A stretch of DNA of 64,000 bases from an uncultured Thermanaerothrix sp. (GTDB lineage: Bacteria > Chloroflexota > Anaerolineae > Anaerolineales > Anaerolineaceae), in NCBI RefSeq assembly GCF_938028735.1, contig NZ_CALIMF010000014.1:124001-188000 (forward strand), in the 5' to 3' direction. The notes under the pieces were generated by a model, which made no database searches, was not told where the DNA came from, and saw only the letters and a list, made by a program, of their open reading frames with translations. Of the stretch, positions 1 to 9,020 are shown piece after piece. The position numbers and the translations under genes were made by a program. The stretch's first letter is position 1; each line of letters begins with the position of its first letter.

Positions 1-263
1 AACCCAATTAGCAAAAATTGCAAGGTTATACCCAATGGAACCAAAGCTGCCCAAAAGCGAGCCGAAGGTGTATCCTGGAACAACAACCAACACAATACGA
101 AGATTGGTCCGGTGCCGATATGAATGATTTTTCGGCTCAGTTGACCACTAATCCATCCACGGGCGGCCACCCAATCATTTAGGCGTAGCCACGCCCATGC
201 CAGTCCCAATGTTACCAGGAAAGCCAGGGAATTGCTGGGCAACATGACTAAGGATAAAAGCAC
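1..263 (-). CDS. Partial polyprenol/phytol kinase-like membrane protein (N-terminus only)
   Basis: The reading frame runs off the left edge, leaving about 87 residues. It begins at a GTG at 263, three bases after the smpB stop; an internal ATG at 245 is the alternative, and neither has a strong Shine-Dalgarno site. Two hydrophobic stretches flank the sequence LSRKIIHIGTG, which matches the conserved RK-x-x-H-x-G signature of the dolichol kinase / phytol kinase / CDP-alcohol family of integral membrane kinases. These use CTP or similar donors to phosphorylate a prenol lipid. The gene lies directly downstream of smpB on the same strand. The substrate cannot be inferred and the catalytic C-terminal part is outside the window. 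Confidence 0.55.
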   Translation of the reverse strand, partial: MLLSLVMLPSNSLAFLVTLGLAWAWLRLNDWVAARGWISGQLSRKIIHIGTGPIFVLCWLLFQDTPSARFWAALVPLGITLQFLLIG

Positions 264-266
264 AGG

Positions 267-725
267 TTAAAATCGGTAACGGCGGCTTTCCTCACGGGAT
301 ATCTCACGCTCTTCATCTCGCTTGGCAATCTCGTGGCGCTTGTCATATAACTTTTTGCCTTTGGCAATTGCAATCTCTACTTTTGCCAGCCCGTTTTTCA
401 AATACATCTGGACCGGCACAATCGTAACCCCCTTTTGACGCACTGCGTTCCAAAGTTCCAGAATCTCGCGACGATGTAAAAGCAAGCGCCGTGGCCGTTT
501 GGGATCGTGATTAAAACGACTGGCTTTGTCATAAGGGGCAATATGGGCATTCACCAACCACGCTTCGCGCCCATCCACCTGAACGTAGGAATCTGTTAAG
601 CTGACCTGCCCAGCCCGTACTGATTTTATTTCACTGCCTTGCAGAGCGATACCGGCCTCATAGCGGTCTAGCAAAAAATATTCAAACTTTGCCTTGCGGT
701 TGGTTGCCACAACTTTGATGCTCAT
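267..725 (-). CDS. smpB: SsrA-binding protein SmpB
   Basis: SmpB binds tmRNA and delivers it to stalled ribosomes for trans-translation in the cytoplasm. The 152-residue product has the usual family length. It shows the N-terminal ATNRKAKFEYFLLD segment, the central GSEIKSVRAGQVSLTDSYV motif of the RNA-binding barrel, and the basic C-terminal tail (KGKKLYDKRHEIAKRDEEREI) that takes the place of the codon-anticodon helix. The ATG at 725 is the only sensible start. It lies 18 bases downstream of the MFS gene on the same strand, so the two may be co-transcribed. No tmRNA gene was recognised in this window. Confidence 0.97.
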   Translation of the reverse strand: MSIKVVATNRKAKFEYFLLDRYEAGIALQGSEIKSVRAGQVSLTDSYVQVDGREAWLVNAHIAPYDKASRFNHDPKRPRRLLLHRREILELWNAVRQKGVTIVPVQMYLKNGLAKVEIAIAKGKKLYDKRHEIAKRDEEREISREESRRYRF

Positions 726-743
726 ATCTGCATTTTAACACAT

Positions 744-2009
744 CTAACCCCAACGAATAATGATCCACCCCATCAGAAAGCGCGCCCCAGCCAGGATGAA
801 AAGCGCTAACGACAAGCCTAACCACTGCCCAATCAAAGGGCCCATCAGCGATCCCAGAAGAACACCAGCGTTTGCCACCACATTGAACCAGGCCAAAGAT
901 GGCCCACGTGCATCCTCAGGTACCTGCTCGAGTAGATAGTTGAACAAAGCCCCTCCTGCCAGAGACCAGGCCGTTCCTCCCAGCAAATTGGCCAGTAAAT
1001 AAATCGCTGGAGAATGCGCAACGCTCAACAAAGCCGGAAAGGCGCTAAGCAAAACCAATCCCAGACCAGTGGCATTACGATTACCCAGCCGACGAGTGAT
1101 GCGTACCAACTGCGTCGAGCCCATGAATACCGCCAAGAAAAAGAGAGCATTTCCCCAACTAATGTATTGATCAGAAATACCCAATACATTGACGGTGTAA
1201 ACCGGGAAGAGGGGAACAGGAAGATACTGAGTCAAGTGAAATCCTAGCATGATTAACAGTACGTATCCAAAGGGTGAGGACAAGAGTTCAAAGTGGAAAA
1301 CCCGACGGTAGTCTGAAATGATCCCCAATAGAGCAGTTGCTAAAGATTGGGAGGCTCTTTCAGGCATATATTCTCTTAGAGGAGGGCGGATCAGATACAA
1401 GTGTACGGTGCTCATCGCCGCGCCAATGAACCCGATCAGGAATACGCCCACGTAACCGGTTGGGAATGGCATTGCGTTCAAAATGTAGCCGCACAGAAGG
1501 GAGGTAAGAATAGTGGCTACAGCAAACGCTGCATTGCGCATTCCAGTAACCCAAGCACGCCAATCCGCGGGTACCACCTCTGCAAATAGGGCGTTAAAAC
1601 TCACCGAAAGCGCCGCGCCAGGGATGTAAAAAAGAAAAATGGCTACAATCAACACCTTCACCTGGATAGACGTCGGTCCCCATAAAGGCAACAACGCAAG
1701 TGCCAGGAAAAACAGGCGGTGCAAGATTGCCGTGCGAATGAGCATTGAATGCACTGGGCGTTTCTCCAGCAGTGCGCCTGTAGGCAAAGAAAAAAGCAAC
1801 GTCATGAGGGCAGGGGCCGCATTGATCCAACCAATCTGTTCTGGCGTAGCCCCAGCCCGAGCGGCGTAGATGGTGAGAAATGAGAGGGAACTCCCATTTA
1901 GCGCACCATACCAAGCAATGTCGGCCACCAAATGGATAAAGTTATGGCGGTTTTCTGAAGGTAGTGCCCCGGGTGCAAACCACCGAGAAAAGAGTGATCG
2001 AATCGCCAT
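744..2009 (-). CDS. Major facilitator superfamily transporter
   Basis: A 421-residue integral membrane protein with about 12 hydrophobic segments, typical of MFS secondary transporters. The loop between helices 2 and 3 carries GALLEKRPVHSMLIR, a version of the MFS signature G-x-L-x-x-R. A second, weaker copy (TRRLGNRNATG) lies near the middle, as expected for two pseudo-symmetric six-helix halves. The N-terminus (residues 1-25) is cytoplasmic-like and contains a conserved-looking HNFIHLVADIAWYG stretch. No substrate can be assigned. It is transcribed toward smpB and divergently from the patatin gene across a 158-base spacer. Confidence 0.8.
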   Translation of the reverse strand: MAIRSLFSRWFAPGALPSENRHNFIHLVADIAWYGALNGSSLSFLTIYAARAGATPEQIGWINAAPALMTLLFSLPTGALLEKRPVHSMLIRTAILHRLFFLALALLPLWGPTSIQVKVLIVAIFLFYIPGAALSVSFNALFAEVVPADWRAWVTGMRNAAFAVATILTSLLCGYILNAMPFPTGYVGVFLIGFIGAAMSTVHLYLIRPPLREYMPERASQSLATALLGIISDYRRVFHFELLSSPFGYVLLIMLGFHLTQYLPVPLFPVYTVNVLGISDQYISWGNALFFLAVFMGSTQLVRITRRLGNRNATGLGLVLLSAFPALLSVAHSPAIYLLANLLGGTAWSLAGGALFNYLLEQVPEDARGPSLAWFNVVANAGVLLGSLMGPLIGQWLGLSLALFILAGARFLMGWIIIRWG

Positions 2010-2101
2010 TGAATTACCTGTCTATCAGAATCAACCCCTCTATTCTAATCGTTATCTGCATTTTCCTTATCATTGGTTCTAATTTCTCTTTCCCAAGGCC
2101 T

Positions 2102-2131
2102 TTGATACTCGGATTATAATCAGACTAGTAT
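2102..2131 (+). promoter_or_regulatory. Possible sigma-70-type promoter for the patatin operon
   Basis: TTGATA at 2102-2107 and TAGTAT at 2126-2131 are separated by 18 bases, 37 bases before the patatin ATG. Another -10-like TATAAT lies between them, so the exact boxes are uncertain. Confidence 0.4.
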
Positions 2132-2167
2132 AGGAGAAACCCTTCTACAACACTGGGAGGAGCAAGC

Positions 2168-3085
2168 ATGACAGAAGTCGCATTGGCTTTAGGGGGCGGT
2201 GGAGTAAAGGGGATCGCCCATCTAGGAGTTATCCAACGTCTTGAAAAAGAAGGGATCAAGATCAAAGCAATTGCCGGCACTAGTGCGGGGGGCGTCGTAG
2301 GTGCTTTATATGCGGCAGGCTACTCCGTGTCTCAACTTTCTGAAACACTCGAGGCACTCAATCGCATCAACTATTTTGCCCGACGCCCCCAAGATGGCCC
2401 ATCTCTTCTGGGTTTCGGGCAGGTTGTGCCTTTTCTAGAGCAATTTTTAGCCGGTCTGACCTTCGATCGCCTACTAATCCCCTTTGCCTGCACCGCAGTA
2501 GATCTCCACACCAAGCAGGAATACGTATTGAGCCGGGGATCCGTAATGGATGCCGTTCTAGCTACAATTGCTATTCCGGGTATTTTCCCTTCCCAAAAGA
2601 TCGGTCAAGCCGAACTGGTTGATGGTGGTGTGCTTGACCCTGTACCTGTTGCGGTAGCTCGCTGGTTGGCTCCTAAGCTGCCTGTTATTGCCGTTTGCCT
2701 TTCTCCTGTTCCAGAAAAATGGCAGGAATTACCCGATTTCAACCCTGTTCCTGCACCTCCCATTCTTCCCCCGCTTCTGAGTCAGATCTCCAACCTGCGC
2801 ATCAGCCAGGCATTTCGGATTTATATTCAGGCCATTGATATCACCTCACGTATGCTGGCAGAACTGCGCATGCAGGTTGAGAAGCCTGATGTCATTCTGC
2901 GCCCTGAAGTTAATCAATATGGCATTCTGGACAAAGTAAACCCTCAAGTTCTCATTGAGGCTGGCGAACAAGCGGTTGAGCAGGCTCTGGAAAGCATCCA
3001 CCACACCTTCTCATGGCCGCAAGGTTTGCTGCGCCGCTTTCAAAGCCCGCCGCCCCCTGAGAACATTCACCCCTTGGAAGAGTGA
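2168..3085 (+). CDS. Patatin-like phospholipase
   Basis: A 305-residue serine acylhydrolase of the patatin/RssA family, expected to hydrolyse acyl lipids with a Ser-Asp dyad. The oxyanion-hole glycines GGGGVKG are at residues 9-15, the nucleophile Ser39 is in GTSAG, and the Asp of the DGG motif is Asp152. The start ATG follows a strong GGGAGGAG site. The C-terminal 100 residues have no motif I recognise. There is no signal peptide, so the protein is probably cytoplasmic or membrane-peripheral. It is followed after 9 bases by a small membrane protein and then an esterase, suggesting a three-gene lipid or ester hydrolysis operon. Confidence 0.9.
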   Translation: MTEVALALGGGGVKGIAHLGVIQRLEKEGIKIKAIAGTSAGGVVGALYAAGYSVSQLSETLEALNRINYFARRPQDGPSLLGFGQVVPFLEQFLAGLTFDRLLIPFACTAVDLHTKQEYVLSRGSVMDAVLATIAIPGIFPSQKIGQAELVDGGVLDPVPVAVARWLAPKLPVIAVCLSPVPEKWQELPDFNPVPAPPILPPLLSQISNLRISQAFRIYIQAIDITSRMLAELRMQVEKPDVILRPEVNQYGILDKVNPQVLIEAGEQAVEQALESIHHTFSWPQGLLRRFQSPPPPENIHPLEE

Positions 3086-3094
3086 TACGCCCCC

Positions 3095-3316
3095 ATGCGT
3101 GACCTGCGCCAATACGCCCGCCAAACCACCTTCCGATTGATCCTTGGCAGCCTGATCATTCTCTTTGTGATTGGTCTAGGGCTGATTGCTTGGCAGTATG
3201 GGTTACCTGCAGCGGGTTTTGGTTTGCTGTGCTTATTAAGCGCTTTATTGCCGGTTGGGTTAATCCTTCTCACTTTGGCTCTCTGGGATTGGATTGTCAA
3301 ACATGGTCGCTCTTGA
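3095..3316 (+). CDS. Small two-helix membrane protein, unknown
   Basis: A 73-residue protein with a short basic N-terminus and two predicted transmembrane helices (about residues 15-35 and 40-65), ending in a short basic tail. It starts 9 bases after the patatin stop, and its end overlaps the start of the following esterase by about 14 bases, so it is almost certainly translated as part of this operon. I do not recognise a family. It could be a membrane anchor or partner for the neighbouring hydrolases, but that is inference from position only. Confidence 0.6.
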   Translation: MRDLRQYARQTTFRLILGSLIILFVIGLGLIAWQYGLPAAGFGLLCLLSALLPVGLILLTLALWDWIVKHGRS

Positions 3317-3965
3317 AAACGCCCAGACATTTGTCTTTGATAATCGTCCCATAACTGTCATTCGCCCCACCTCTGAAGACCCACAAGCACCTCCCCTCGT
3401 GGCCCTACACGGGTGGACCGGTAATGAACATTCCATGGATATCTTCATCCGTCGCATGCCCTCTAACCGCTGGATTCTAGTCCCGCGGGCTCCTTATCCT
3501 GCCGAACCAGATGGATACGCTTGGGTTCCACCTACTCCCGAGCGCCCCGCGCCCTGGGAAACATTCGCCCAATCCGCAATGAGGCTAAAAGAAGAAATGG
3601 ACAACTGGTTGGCACATTTTTCCCTGCCCACGGTTCCTGTGGACCTCATGGGCTTCAGTCAAGGTGCAGCTATGGCGCTAACCTATGCCATTTTGTTTCC
3701 CGAGCGTGTCAATCGGTTGATAGTGCTCTCAGGCTTTTTACCCCGAGGAGGAACAAAAGCGCTACGCCCCGGTTCCCTTTCGGGAAAGGCGTGGTTTCTG
3801 GCTCACGGTTATCATGACGAAATTGTGCCGATTGAACGAGCCTGGGAATGCATTGAAGGGCTCAAATTAACCGGGGCTACCGTCAACTCTTGCCTAGATA
3901 ATGTGGGGCACCGCGTCAGTGCCAAATGCCTGCATGCAATGCTGGAGTTTCTGAGCCCCCAATAG
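3303..3965 (+). CDS. Alpha/beta hydrolase (phospholipase/carboxylesterase type)
   Basis: About 220 residues with the alpha/beta-hydrolase order: an HGWTGNE oxyanion-hole segment near residue 37, nucleophile Ser119 in GFSQG, the acid in HGYHDEIVP and the His in VGHRVS near the C-terminus. The length and Ser context fit the carboxylesterase / lysophospholipase group related to YpfH and PNPLA-independent esterases. ATG at 3303 is preferred; an in-frame TTG at 3294 would add three residues. The start lies inside the upstream small membrane gene, implying translational coupling. The substrate is unknown, and it completes the lipase-like operon with the patatin. Confidence 0.85.
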   Translation: MVALENAQTFVFDNRPITVIRPTSEDPQAPPLVALHGWTGNEHSMDIFIRRMPSNRWILVPRAPYPAEPDGYAWVPPTPERPAPWETFAQSAMRLKEEMDNWLAHFSLPTVPVDLMGFSQGAAMALTYAILFPERVNRLIVLSGFLPRGGTKALRPGSLSGKAWFLAHGYHDEIVPIERAWECIEGLKLTGATVNSCLDNVGHRVSAKCLHAMLEFLSPQ

Positions 3966-3989
3966 CTCAACAGCCTGACCACTTTTGCC

Positions 3990-4619
3990 CTAGCGCCCTT
4001 GCAGGAAGGCAAAGACCCCAACCAAGATTCCTACTGAGAGCAGAACAATGATCACCAGTCCCATTGGTACCCCGGCAGCCCCACCGGAGGCCCCTGCATC
4101 GGCAAAAGTGGGAACTACCAGCGAGGGAGCCGGCGTAAAGGTCGGTAAACGCGTCGGCTGAGGAGTAAAAACAAACTGCGCCGCGAACGTAGGATCAATG
4201 GTAGGAGTAGTTTGGGGTGTTACAGTAGGGGGAGGTTCCACAATGGGCAGTTCGGCTCCAGGAGTCACATCCACACGGGCTGCATAAACCCAGCCCACAC
4301 CACCCGGTACCCCCGGATATTCAATCATAATCCATTCCCCTCCGGGAGAGCGCCCTTTAGCCGGTACTTTTTGCCCTAGAAGCAAGATGCCTATTCGCGG
4401 GTAAACACCACCCGGCCCCGACCGTACATTGACAAAGTCCTCACCCAATCCAGCCTTGACCGTGACCATAGGACCGCTGGGAGTGCTAGTCACTGTGGGA
4501 ATATCCACCGTGGGGATTTGAGCCCGTGCGGTTGAATCCGAAAAGAGAGGTTGAACTACCAGCAAGAGACCTGTCATTACCAACAGGGTTACTAACACCC
4601 AGAAACGTTTCAAAACCAT
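3990..4619 (-). CDS. Membrane-anchored SH3b-domain surface protein
   Basis: The chosen start (ATG at 4619) has GAGAGGA just upstream and gives a 209-residue protein; a longer in-frame extension to 4706 has no such site. An N-terminal hydrophobic signal or anchor (residues 5-25) is followed by one bacterial SH3 domain with the hallmark FVNVRSGPG near residue 55. Next comes a Pro/Thr-rich linker and a C-terminal transmembrane segment ending in a basic LQGR-like tail. Such proteins usually sit outside the membrane, where SH3b domains can bind wall or surface polymers. The gene is convergent with the esterase and separated from zwf by a gap. The precise ligand is unknown. Confidence 0.75.
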   Translation of the reverse strand: MVLKRFWVLVTLLVMTGLLLVVQPLFSDSTARAQIPTVDIPTVTSTPSGPMVTVKAGLGEDFVNVRSGPGGVYPRIGILLLGQKVPAKGRSPGGEWIMIEYPGVPGGVGWVYAARVDVTPGAELPIVEPPPTVTPQTTPTIDPTFAAQFVFTPQPTRLPTFTPAPSLVVPTFADAGASGGAAGVPMGLVIIVLLSVGILVGVFAFLQGR

Positions 4620-4834
4620 TATGTTCCTCTCTAAAATCGTGACTGAAATGATCTGCTCCCGATTATAATCAATTCGCCCTGGGTTAACGCGCGAGCTAAA
4701 GGCCAATTATTCCAGAAGCCCTTGCCAATATACTGAAAGCGCGATTCAACTTAAAAAACTTCAGTAGACATGAGTTTGCAAAGCGCACCCAAAGGTCTTA
4801 TCGTGTAAAAATTATAGATCTGGAACCCTTATCT

Positions 4835-6334
4835 CTAGACCAGATTGCGCCAAGCGCGGCCATCCTGTCGGATGAAATCATCCGCCCCGGGCGGTCCCCA
4901 TGTCCCTGACTCATAGACGGGCAGATTGCGCACCGGATATTCCTGCCACGCTTTTAGAATTTCTGACGTGAATGACCATTGTGCAAGCACCTCATCCGAT
5001 CGAGTAAACAATGTGGCATCCCCTAACAAGGCATCCAAGAGAAGCCGCTCATACGCCTCAGGCGGTTGCACACCGAAAGTTTCCTGGTAACTAAACTCCA
5101 GTTTAACCGGTGTGATCTGGTTAACTGGCCCCGGTGCCTTAGCGCCGAATTCAAGCGCAATTCCCTCATTGGGCTGCAAACGCAAAACCAGTGCATTGGG
5201 GGCTTCTCCTGCCACATTATGCCAGTTAAAAAGTGAAAGGGGCATTTGGCGAAATTGGATGACAACTTCGGTACAGCGCACCGGCAAGCGCTTGCCCGAA
5301 CGTAGATAAAAAGGCACGCCTGCCCAGCGCCAATTGTCCACAAAGAGACGCACCGCTAGAAAAGTTTCAGTAACCGAATCGGCCGGAACTCCTGGCTCAT
5401 CCTTGTACCCAGGAACGCGCTGTCCCTCAATGAAACCTGAAACGTACTGAGCCCGAAACGTGTTCGCCAAGGCTTCTCTGCCACGCAATGGACGCAAAGC
5501 TTTCAATACTTTAACTTTCTCATCGCGAACCGCATCTGCATTGAATGCCCAGGGGGCTTCCATGGCAGTTAAGGCCAGCAACTGAAGCAGATGATTCTGA
5601 AACATGTCTCGGATGACGCCCGCGCGGTCGTAGTAACCGGCTCGCGTGCCGATGCCATCAGTTTCAGCAACGGTGATTTGCACGTGATCCACATACTTGT
5701 GGTTCCACAAAGGCTCAAAGATAGCATTGGCAAAACGCAGAACCAGAATGTTCTGGACGGTTTCCTTGCCAAGATAATGATCAATACGATACACCTGTTT
5801 CTCCGAAAAAACACTATGTACTTCAGCCTCTAGAGCCTGGGCCGACTCTAGATTGTTGCCATAGGGTTTTTCGATCACGATTCGCGTCCAGCCATTTCCT
5901 CGCTTATTTAGACGCACTTCCCCAATGCGTTGCACAATAGTCACATACTCTTCAGGAGGGGTCGCCAGATAGTACAGCACGTGTTCCACACGTAAAGACT
6001 TGAGCATCGTTGCCAGGCGCTGGTAACCCTCCAAATCCTCAAAAGCCGAGCGAATATAATAAGCATTTGCCAACAAGCGCTCCAAAGTTGGCATGCTAAT
6101 GGGTTTAGTGCGGGCGTGTTCCAGAACGGCTTGGCGCAGGGTCTCGCGTAAGACCTCATCGCTCCAATCCCGTCGAGCAAACCCAAGGATGTATAAGGGC
6201 TGAGGCAAACGCCCACTAATCGCTAACTCGTAAAGTGCAGGGATCAATTTCCGCCGGGTGAGGTCACCCGTCACACCGAAGATGACAAAGGCAATAACTC
6301 CATTACCTGTCTCCTCGCTTCGCACCGGTCTCAT
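4835..6334 (-). CDS. zwf: Glucose-6-phosphate 1-dehydrogenase
   Basis: This 499-residue enzyme oxidises glucose 6-phosphate to 6-phosphogluconolactone with NAD(P)+, the entry step of the oxidative pentose phosphate pathway. The dinucleotide-binding motif [11 protein letters not shown] is at residues 20-30, and the substrate signature RIDHYLGKE containing the catalytic His lies near residue 185. Length and motif spacing are standard. A GGAGGT site precedes the ATG at 6334. No 6-phosphogluconolactonase or Gnd is adjacent. The other pentose phosphate enzymes (tal-pgi, rpiB, tkt) are about 23 kb further along in this window. Confidence 0.96.
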   Translation of the reverse strand: MRPVRSEETGNGVIAFVIFGVTGDLTRRKLIPALYELAISGRLPQPLYILGFARRDWSDEVLRETLRQAVLEHARTKPISMPTLERLLANAYYIRSAFEDLEGYQRLATMLKSLRVEHVLYYLATPPEEYVTIVQRIGEVRLNKRGNGWTRIVIEKPYGNNLESAQALEAEVHSVFSEKQVYRIDHYLGKETVQNILVLRFANAIFEPLWNHKYVDHVQITVAETDGIGTRAGYYDRAGVIRDMFQNHLLQLLALTAMEAPWAFNADAVRDEKVKVLKALRPLRGREALANTFRAQYVSGFIEGQRVPGYKDEPGVPADSVTETFLAVRLFVDNWRWAGVPFYLRSGKRLPVRCTEVVIQFRQMPLSLFNWHNVAGEAPNALVLRLQPNEGIALEFGAKAPGPVNQITPVKLEFSYQETFGVQPPEAYERLLLDALLGDATLFTRSDEVLAQWSFTSEILKAWQEYPVRNLPVYESGTWGPPGADDFIRQDGRAWRNLV

Positions 6335-6420
6335 GTTGTACCTCCAAACAAGGTTACTTTGTTACTCAGGATGGTTTCTGGACTGTTATAATGGATTGTG
6401 AGTTATAACCCCAAATTATA

Positions 6421-7437
6421 GTGCAAAGAACGACAATGACGGGTAAATTTCACCACTCCATTACTGATGTCCCTGGCATTCTGGTGGGTCATGCTCACCA
6501 TGCAGAGGCCCTAACCGGCTGTACGGTTGTCCTATGCCCCCAAGGAGCTGTTGCGGGCATAGATCAACGCGGAGGCGCACCTGGCACGCGCGAAACAGAT
6601 CTCTTGCACCCTGTTCATCTGGTTGAAAAAGTTCACGCCATCGTTCTGGCTGGAGGTTCGGCATTTGGCCTGGATGCTGCAAGTGGGGTCATGCGCTTTC
6701 TCGAAGAGCGTAAGATCGGCTTCTATGTTGGGGTTGCTCATGTTCCTATAGTTCCTGCTGCTATTCTTTTTGACCTAGATATCGGGGATCCTAGAATTCG
6801 CCCGGATGCTACCATGGGATATCAAGCCTGTCTGAATGCCACCTCTCCTAATACCGCGCAAGGTAACGTGGGCGCAGGCATGGGAGCGACAGTGGGTAAG
6901 ATTCTAGGGATCAAGCAGGCTATGAAGTCCGGGCTGGGAACCGCCAGCATCAAGATCGGTAATGGGGTGGTTGTTGGTGCTCTCGTGGCAGTCAATGCCT
7001 TAGGAGATGTGGTGGACCCTCAAAACGGGCAGATTATAGCCGGTGTACGTCCGCTGCAAATGGGGCCTAAACGTATTGGCGAAACCGAAAGATTTGCCAA
7101 CACAATGTACGTGATGCGCAGCCTAGTCGGACGTTCAGTCTTGCGTTTCGCCACCCGCCAAAATACGGTCATCGGTGTTGTAGCCACGAACGCGCGGCTA
7201 AACAAGGAGCAAATTACTCGCGTTGCCCAAATGGCTCAAGACGGCCTGGCCCAAACAATTCGACCCGCTCATACCATGTTGGATGGGGATACTGTTTTTG
7301 CACTTGCCACAGGTGAGCGAAATGCAGATGTGAACATCGTCGGAGCCTTCGCTGCGCAGGTCATGGCAGAAGCCATTTTGAATGCAGTTCGCTACGCTGA
7401 ACCAGTAGCAGGATTACCCACAGCAGCCACTTGGTAA
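6421..7437 (+). CDS. P1/S58-family Ntn peptidase (DmpA/NylC-like)
   Basis: A 338-residue member of the family that includes DmpA aminopeptidase and the nylon-oligomer hydrolase NylC, which activate by self-cleavage. The N-terminal part has the conserved GILVGHA segment, the middle has GNVGAGMGATVGK, and the C-terminal part has GVVATNARLNKEQ and the HTMLDGDTVFAL motif. By analogy with NylC (cleavage between Asn and Thr) the predicted cut is Asn248-Thr249 in RQN/TVIGV, leaving Thr as nucleophile. A GTG at 6421 and an ATG at 6436 are both possible starts, neither with a good ribosome site; a TATAAT lies at 6387-6392. The natural substrate is unknown. Confidence 0.85.
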   Translation: MQRTTMTGKFHHSITDVPGILVGHAHHAEALTGCTVVLCPQGAVAGIDQRGGAPGTRETDLLHPVHLVEKVHAIVLAGGSAFGLDAASGVMRFLEERKIGFYVGVAHVPIVPAAILFDLDIGDPRIRPDATMGYQACLNATSPNTAQGNVGAGMGATVGKILGIKQAMKSGLGTASIKIGNGVVVGALVAVNALGDVVDPQNGQIIAGVRPLQMGPKRIGETERFANTMYVMRSLVGRSVLRFATRQNTVIGVVATNARLNKEQITRVAQMAQDGLAQTIRPAHTMLDGDTVFALATGERNADVNIVGAFAAQVMAEAILNAVRYAEPVAGLPTAATW

Positions 7438-7458
7438 ATACACGACGAGGGTAAGCGC

Positions 7459-8106
7459 ATGGAAACTCTTCAACCTCATCCCGATCTTCATCCTTTGATC
7501 GCCCAACGGCGCTCATCTCGATTGATGGAACCTCAGCGCCCTGTAGAGCCGTGGAAAATCCAACTCCTACTGGAAGCCGCCCGTTCCGCTCCTTCGAGTA
7601 ACAACTTGCAACCTTGGCGCTATCTTATATTTGATGAACGCAATCCCGAAGCCCTACAAAAGGCTCGCGAATGCCTGACCCCGGGCAACCAGAAATGGGC
7701 TAATTGCGCTCCTGTGCTCATCCTGGCTGTGGCCGAAGAAATCCGCCCTGACGGGCGTCACAACCCCAAAGCATTCCATGATCTTGGCACGGCGAATGAA
7801 AACCTTATTCTACAAGCCATTGCATTAGGGCTAAATGTGCGTCCCATGGGCGGCTTCGACGCAGAGAAAGCGTGCCGCATGTTTAACATTCCCTCTGGAT
7901 ATACCCCGGTGATTATGCTGGCTATTGGCTATCCTGCCAAGAACCTAGAGGGGATTTCTGAGGACATTTTGGAAAAAGAACGCTCTCCACGCCTGCGTTT
8001 ACCTCTTTCGTCCATCGCCTTTCTTGGAATATGGGAGCAACCCCTCCCACAATCAGAAATGGCTCCCTCGTCACTTCGCGACTCTCCTACTCCCCCCGCA
8101 CCCTAG
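7459..8106 (+). CDS. Nitroreductase-family flavoprotein
   Basis: A 215-residue FMN-dependent oxidoreductase fold. The N-terminal RRSSRLMEPQRPV segment and the RSAPSSNNLQPWRYL motif at about residues 39-53 are classic FMN and substrate contacts. The GLNVRPMGGFD segment and AIGYPA near residue 160 complete the signature. It starts 21 bases after the P1 peptidase with a GAGGGTAAG site, so the two are probably co-transcribed. The physiological substrate cannot be deduced; members reduce nitroaromatics, quinones, enones or flavins with NAD(P)H. Confidence 0.9.
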   Translation: METLQPHPDLHPLIAQRRSSRLMEPQRPVEPWKIQLLLEAARSAPSSNNLQPWRYLIFDERNPEALQKARECLTPGNQKWANCAPVLILAVAEEIRPDGRHNPKAFHDLGTANENLILQAIALGLNVRPMGGFDAEKACRMFNIPSGYTPVIMLAIGYPAKNLEGISEDILEKERSPRLRLPLSSIAFLGIWEQPLPQSEMAPSSLRDSPTPPAP

Positions 8107-8116
8107 GAGTAATCAG

Positions 8117-8971
8117 ATGGCCTATACCACGCTTATCTCCCCCCATGAGTTGAGCCTTCACCTCCACCGTTCCGATTGGGTGATTGTAGATTGTCGGTTT
8201 GATCTGATACAGCCCGATTGGGGTTTCCGCTCTTATCAAGAGGGCCATATCCCTGGTGCAGTCTACGCAGATCTGGATTGCGATCTCTCTGCTCCTCGCA
8301 CACCCCAAACTGGGCGTCACCCCCTGCCTACTCCTGCAGAATTTCTAGAACGGTTGCAAAAATGGGGCATTGATCCAACCAAACAAGTAGTGGTGTACGA
8401 TACGGTAGGGGGAGCCTTTGCAGCTCGTTTGTGGTGGATGCTACGACTCTACGGCCATGAAGTCGTGGCTGTGCTAGATGGTGGCTTTGATCATTGGGTA
8501 CGCCTGGGTTATCCTATTGAAAGCGGCATCCACAACAATTCTCCGGTCGCAGAATTTAACGCCCAACCGAATTTTGATGCAGTGGCCACTACCGCAGAAA
8601 TTGAGCAGCACCTTAAACATCCACGCTTTCTTTTGATTGATGCCCGTGCCCCTGAACGCTATCGGGGAGATGTTGAGCCCATTGACCCCATTGCTGGTCA
8701 CATTCCAGGTGCTGTTAATCGCTTCCATCAAAACAATCTCAATCCAGATGGCACATTTAAATCCCCCGAGCAACTTCGGGAGGAATTTATCGCCTTGCTC
8801 CAGGGCACCCCACCTGAGAATGTGGTTGTATACTGTGGTTCTGGAGTAACTTCCTGTCATCATTTGTTAGCGATGGAAATCGCGGGGCTCAGGGGTGCTC
8901 GCCTATACGTGGGATCTTGGAGCGAATGGATCCGCGATTCATCGCATCCTATTGCCACTGGAAATGAATAA
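8117..8971 (+). CDS. Two-domain sulfurtransferase (3-mercaptopyruvate type)
   Basis: A 284-residue tandem rhodanese. The N-terminal inactive domain has GHIPGAVYADLD, and the C-terminal domain has GHIPGAVNRF and the active loop with Cys240 in CGSGVT. A CGSGVT loop is typical of 3-mercaptopyruvate sulfurtransferases, whereas thiosulfate enzymes usually have CRKGVT, so the former is preferred. The ATG at 8117 is chosen because of a TAGGAG site; a longer frame overlaps the nitroreductase. It is the last gene of the 6421-8971 operon, ending directly at a strong terminator. It could supply sulfane sulfur, but a link to the SUF genes is speculation. Confidence 0.9.
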   Translation: MAYTTLISPHELSLHLHRSDWVIVDCRFDLIQPDWGFRSYQEGHIPGAVYADLDCDLSAPRTPQTGRHPLPTPAEFLERLQKWGIDPTKQVVVYDTVGGAFAARLWWMLRLYGHEVVAVLDGGFDHWVRLGYPIESGIHNNSPVAEFNAQPNFDAVATTAEIEQHLKHPRFLLIDARAPERYRGDVEPIDPIAGHIPGAVNRFHQNNLNPDGTFKSPEQLREEFIALLQGTPPENVVVYCGSGVTSCHHLLAMEIAGLRGARLYVGSWSEWIRDSSHPIATGNE

Positions 8972-8998
8972 GCCCCGGCAAGTGCCGGGGCTTTTTTT
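8971..8998 (+). terminator. Rho-independent terminator
   Basis: A perfect 10-bp stem (AGCCCCGGCA / TGCCGGGGCT) with a 2-base spacer is followed by six or seven T residues, starting at the stop codon of the sulfurtransferase. On the opposite strand only a weak T tract follows, so it mainly serves the plus-strand operon. Confidence 0.92.
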
Positions 8999-9020
8999 CT
9001 AAACGGGCTAACGGATCAGT

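Noticed and set aside
8474-8863. A 129-codon minus-strand ORF within the sulfurtransferase gene
   Set aside because: It is a shadow of the second rhodanese domain, with no ribosome site and no recognisable domain.
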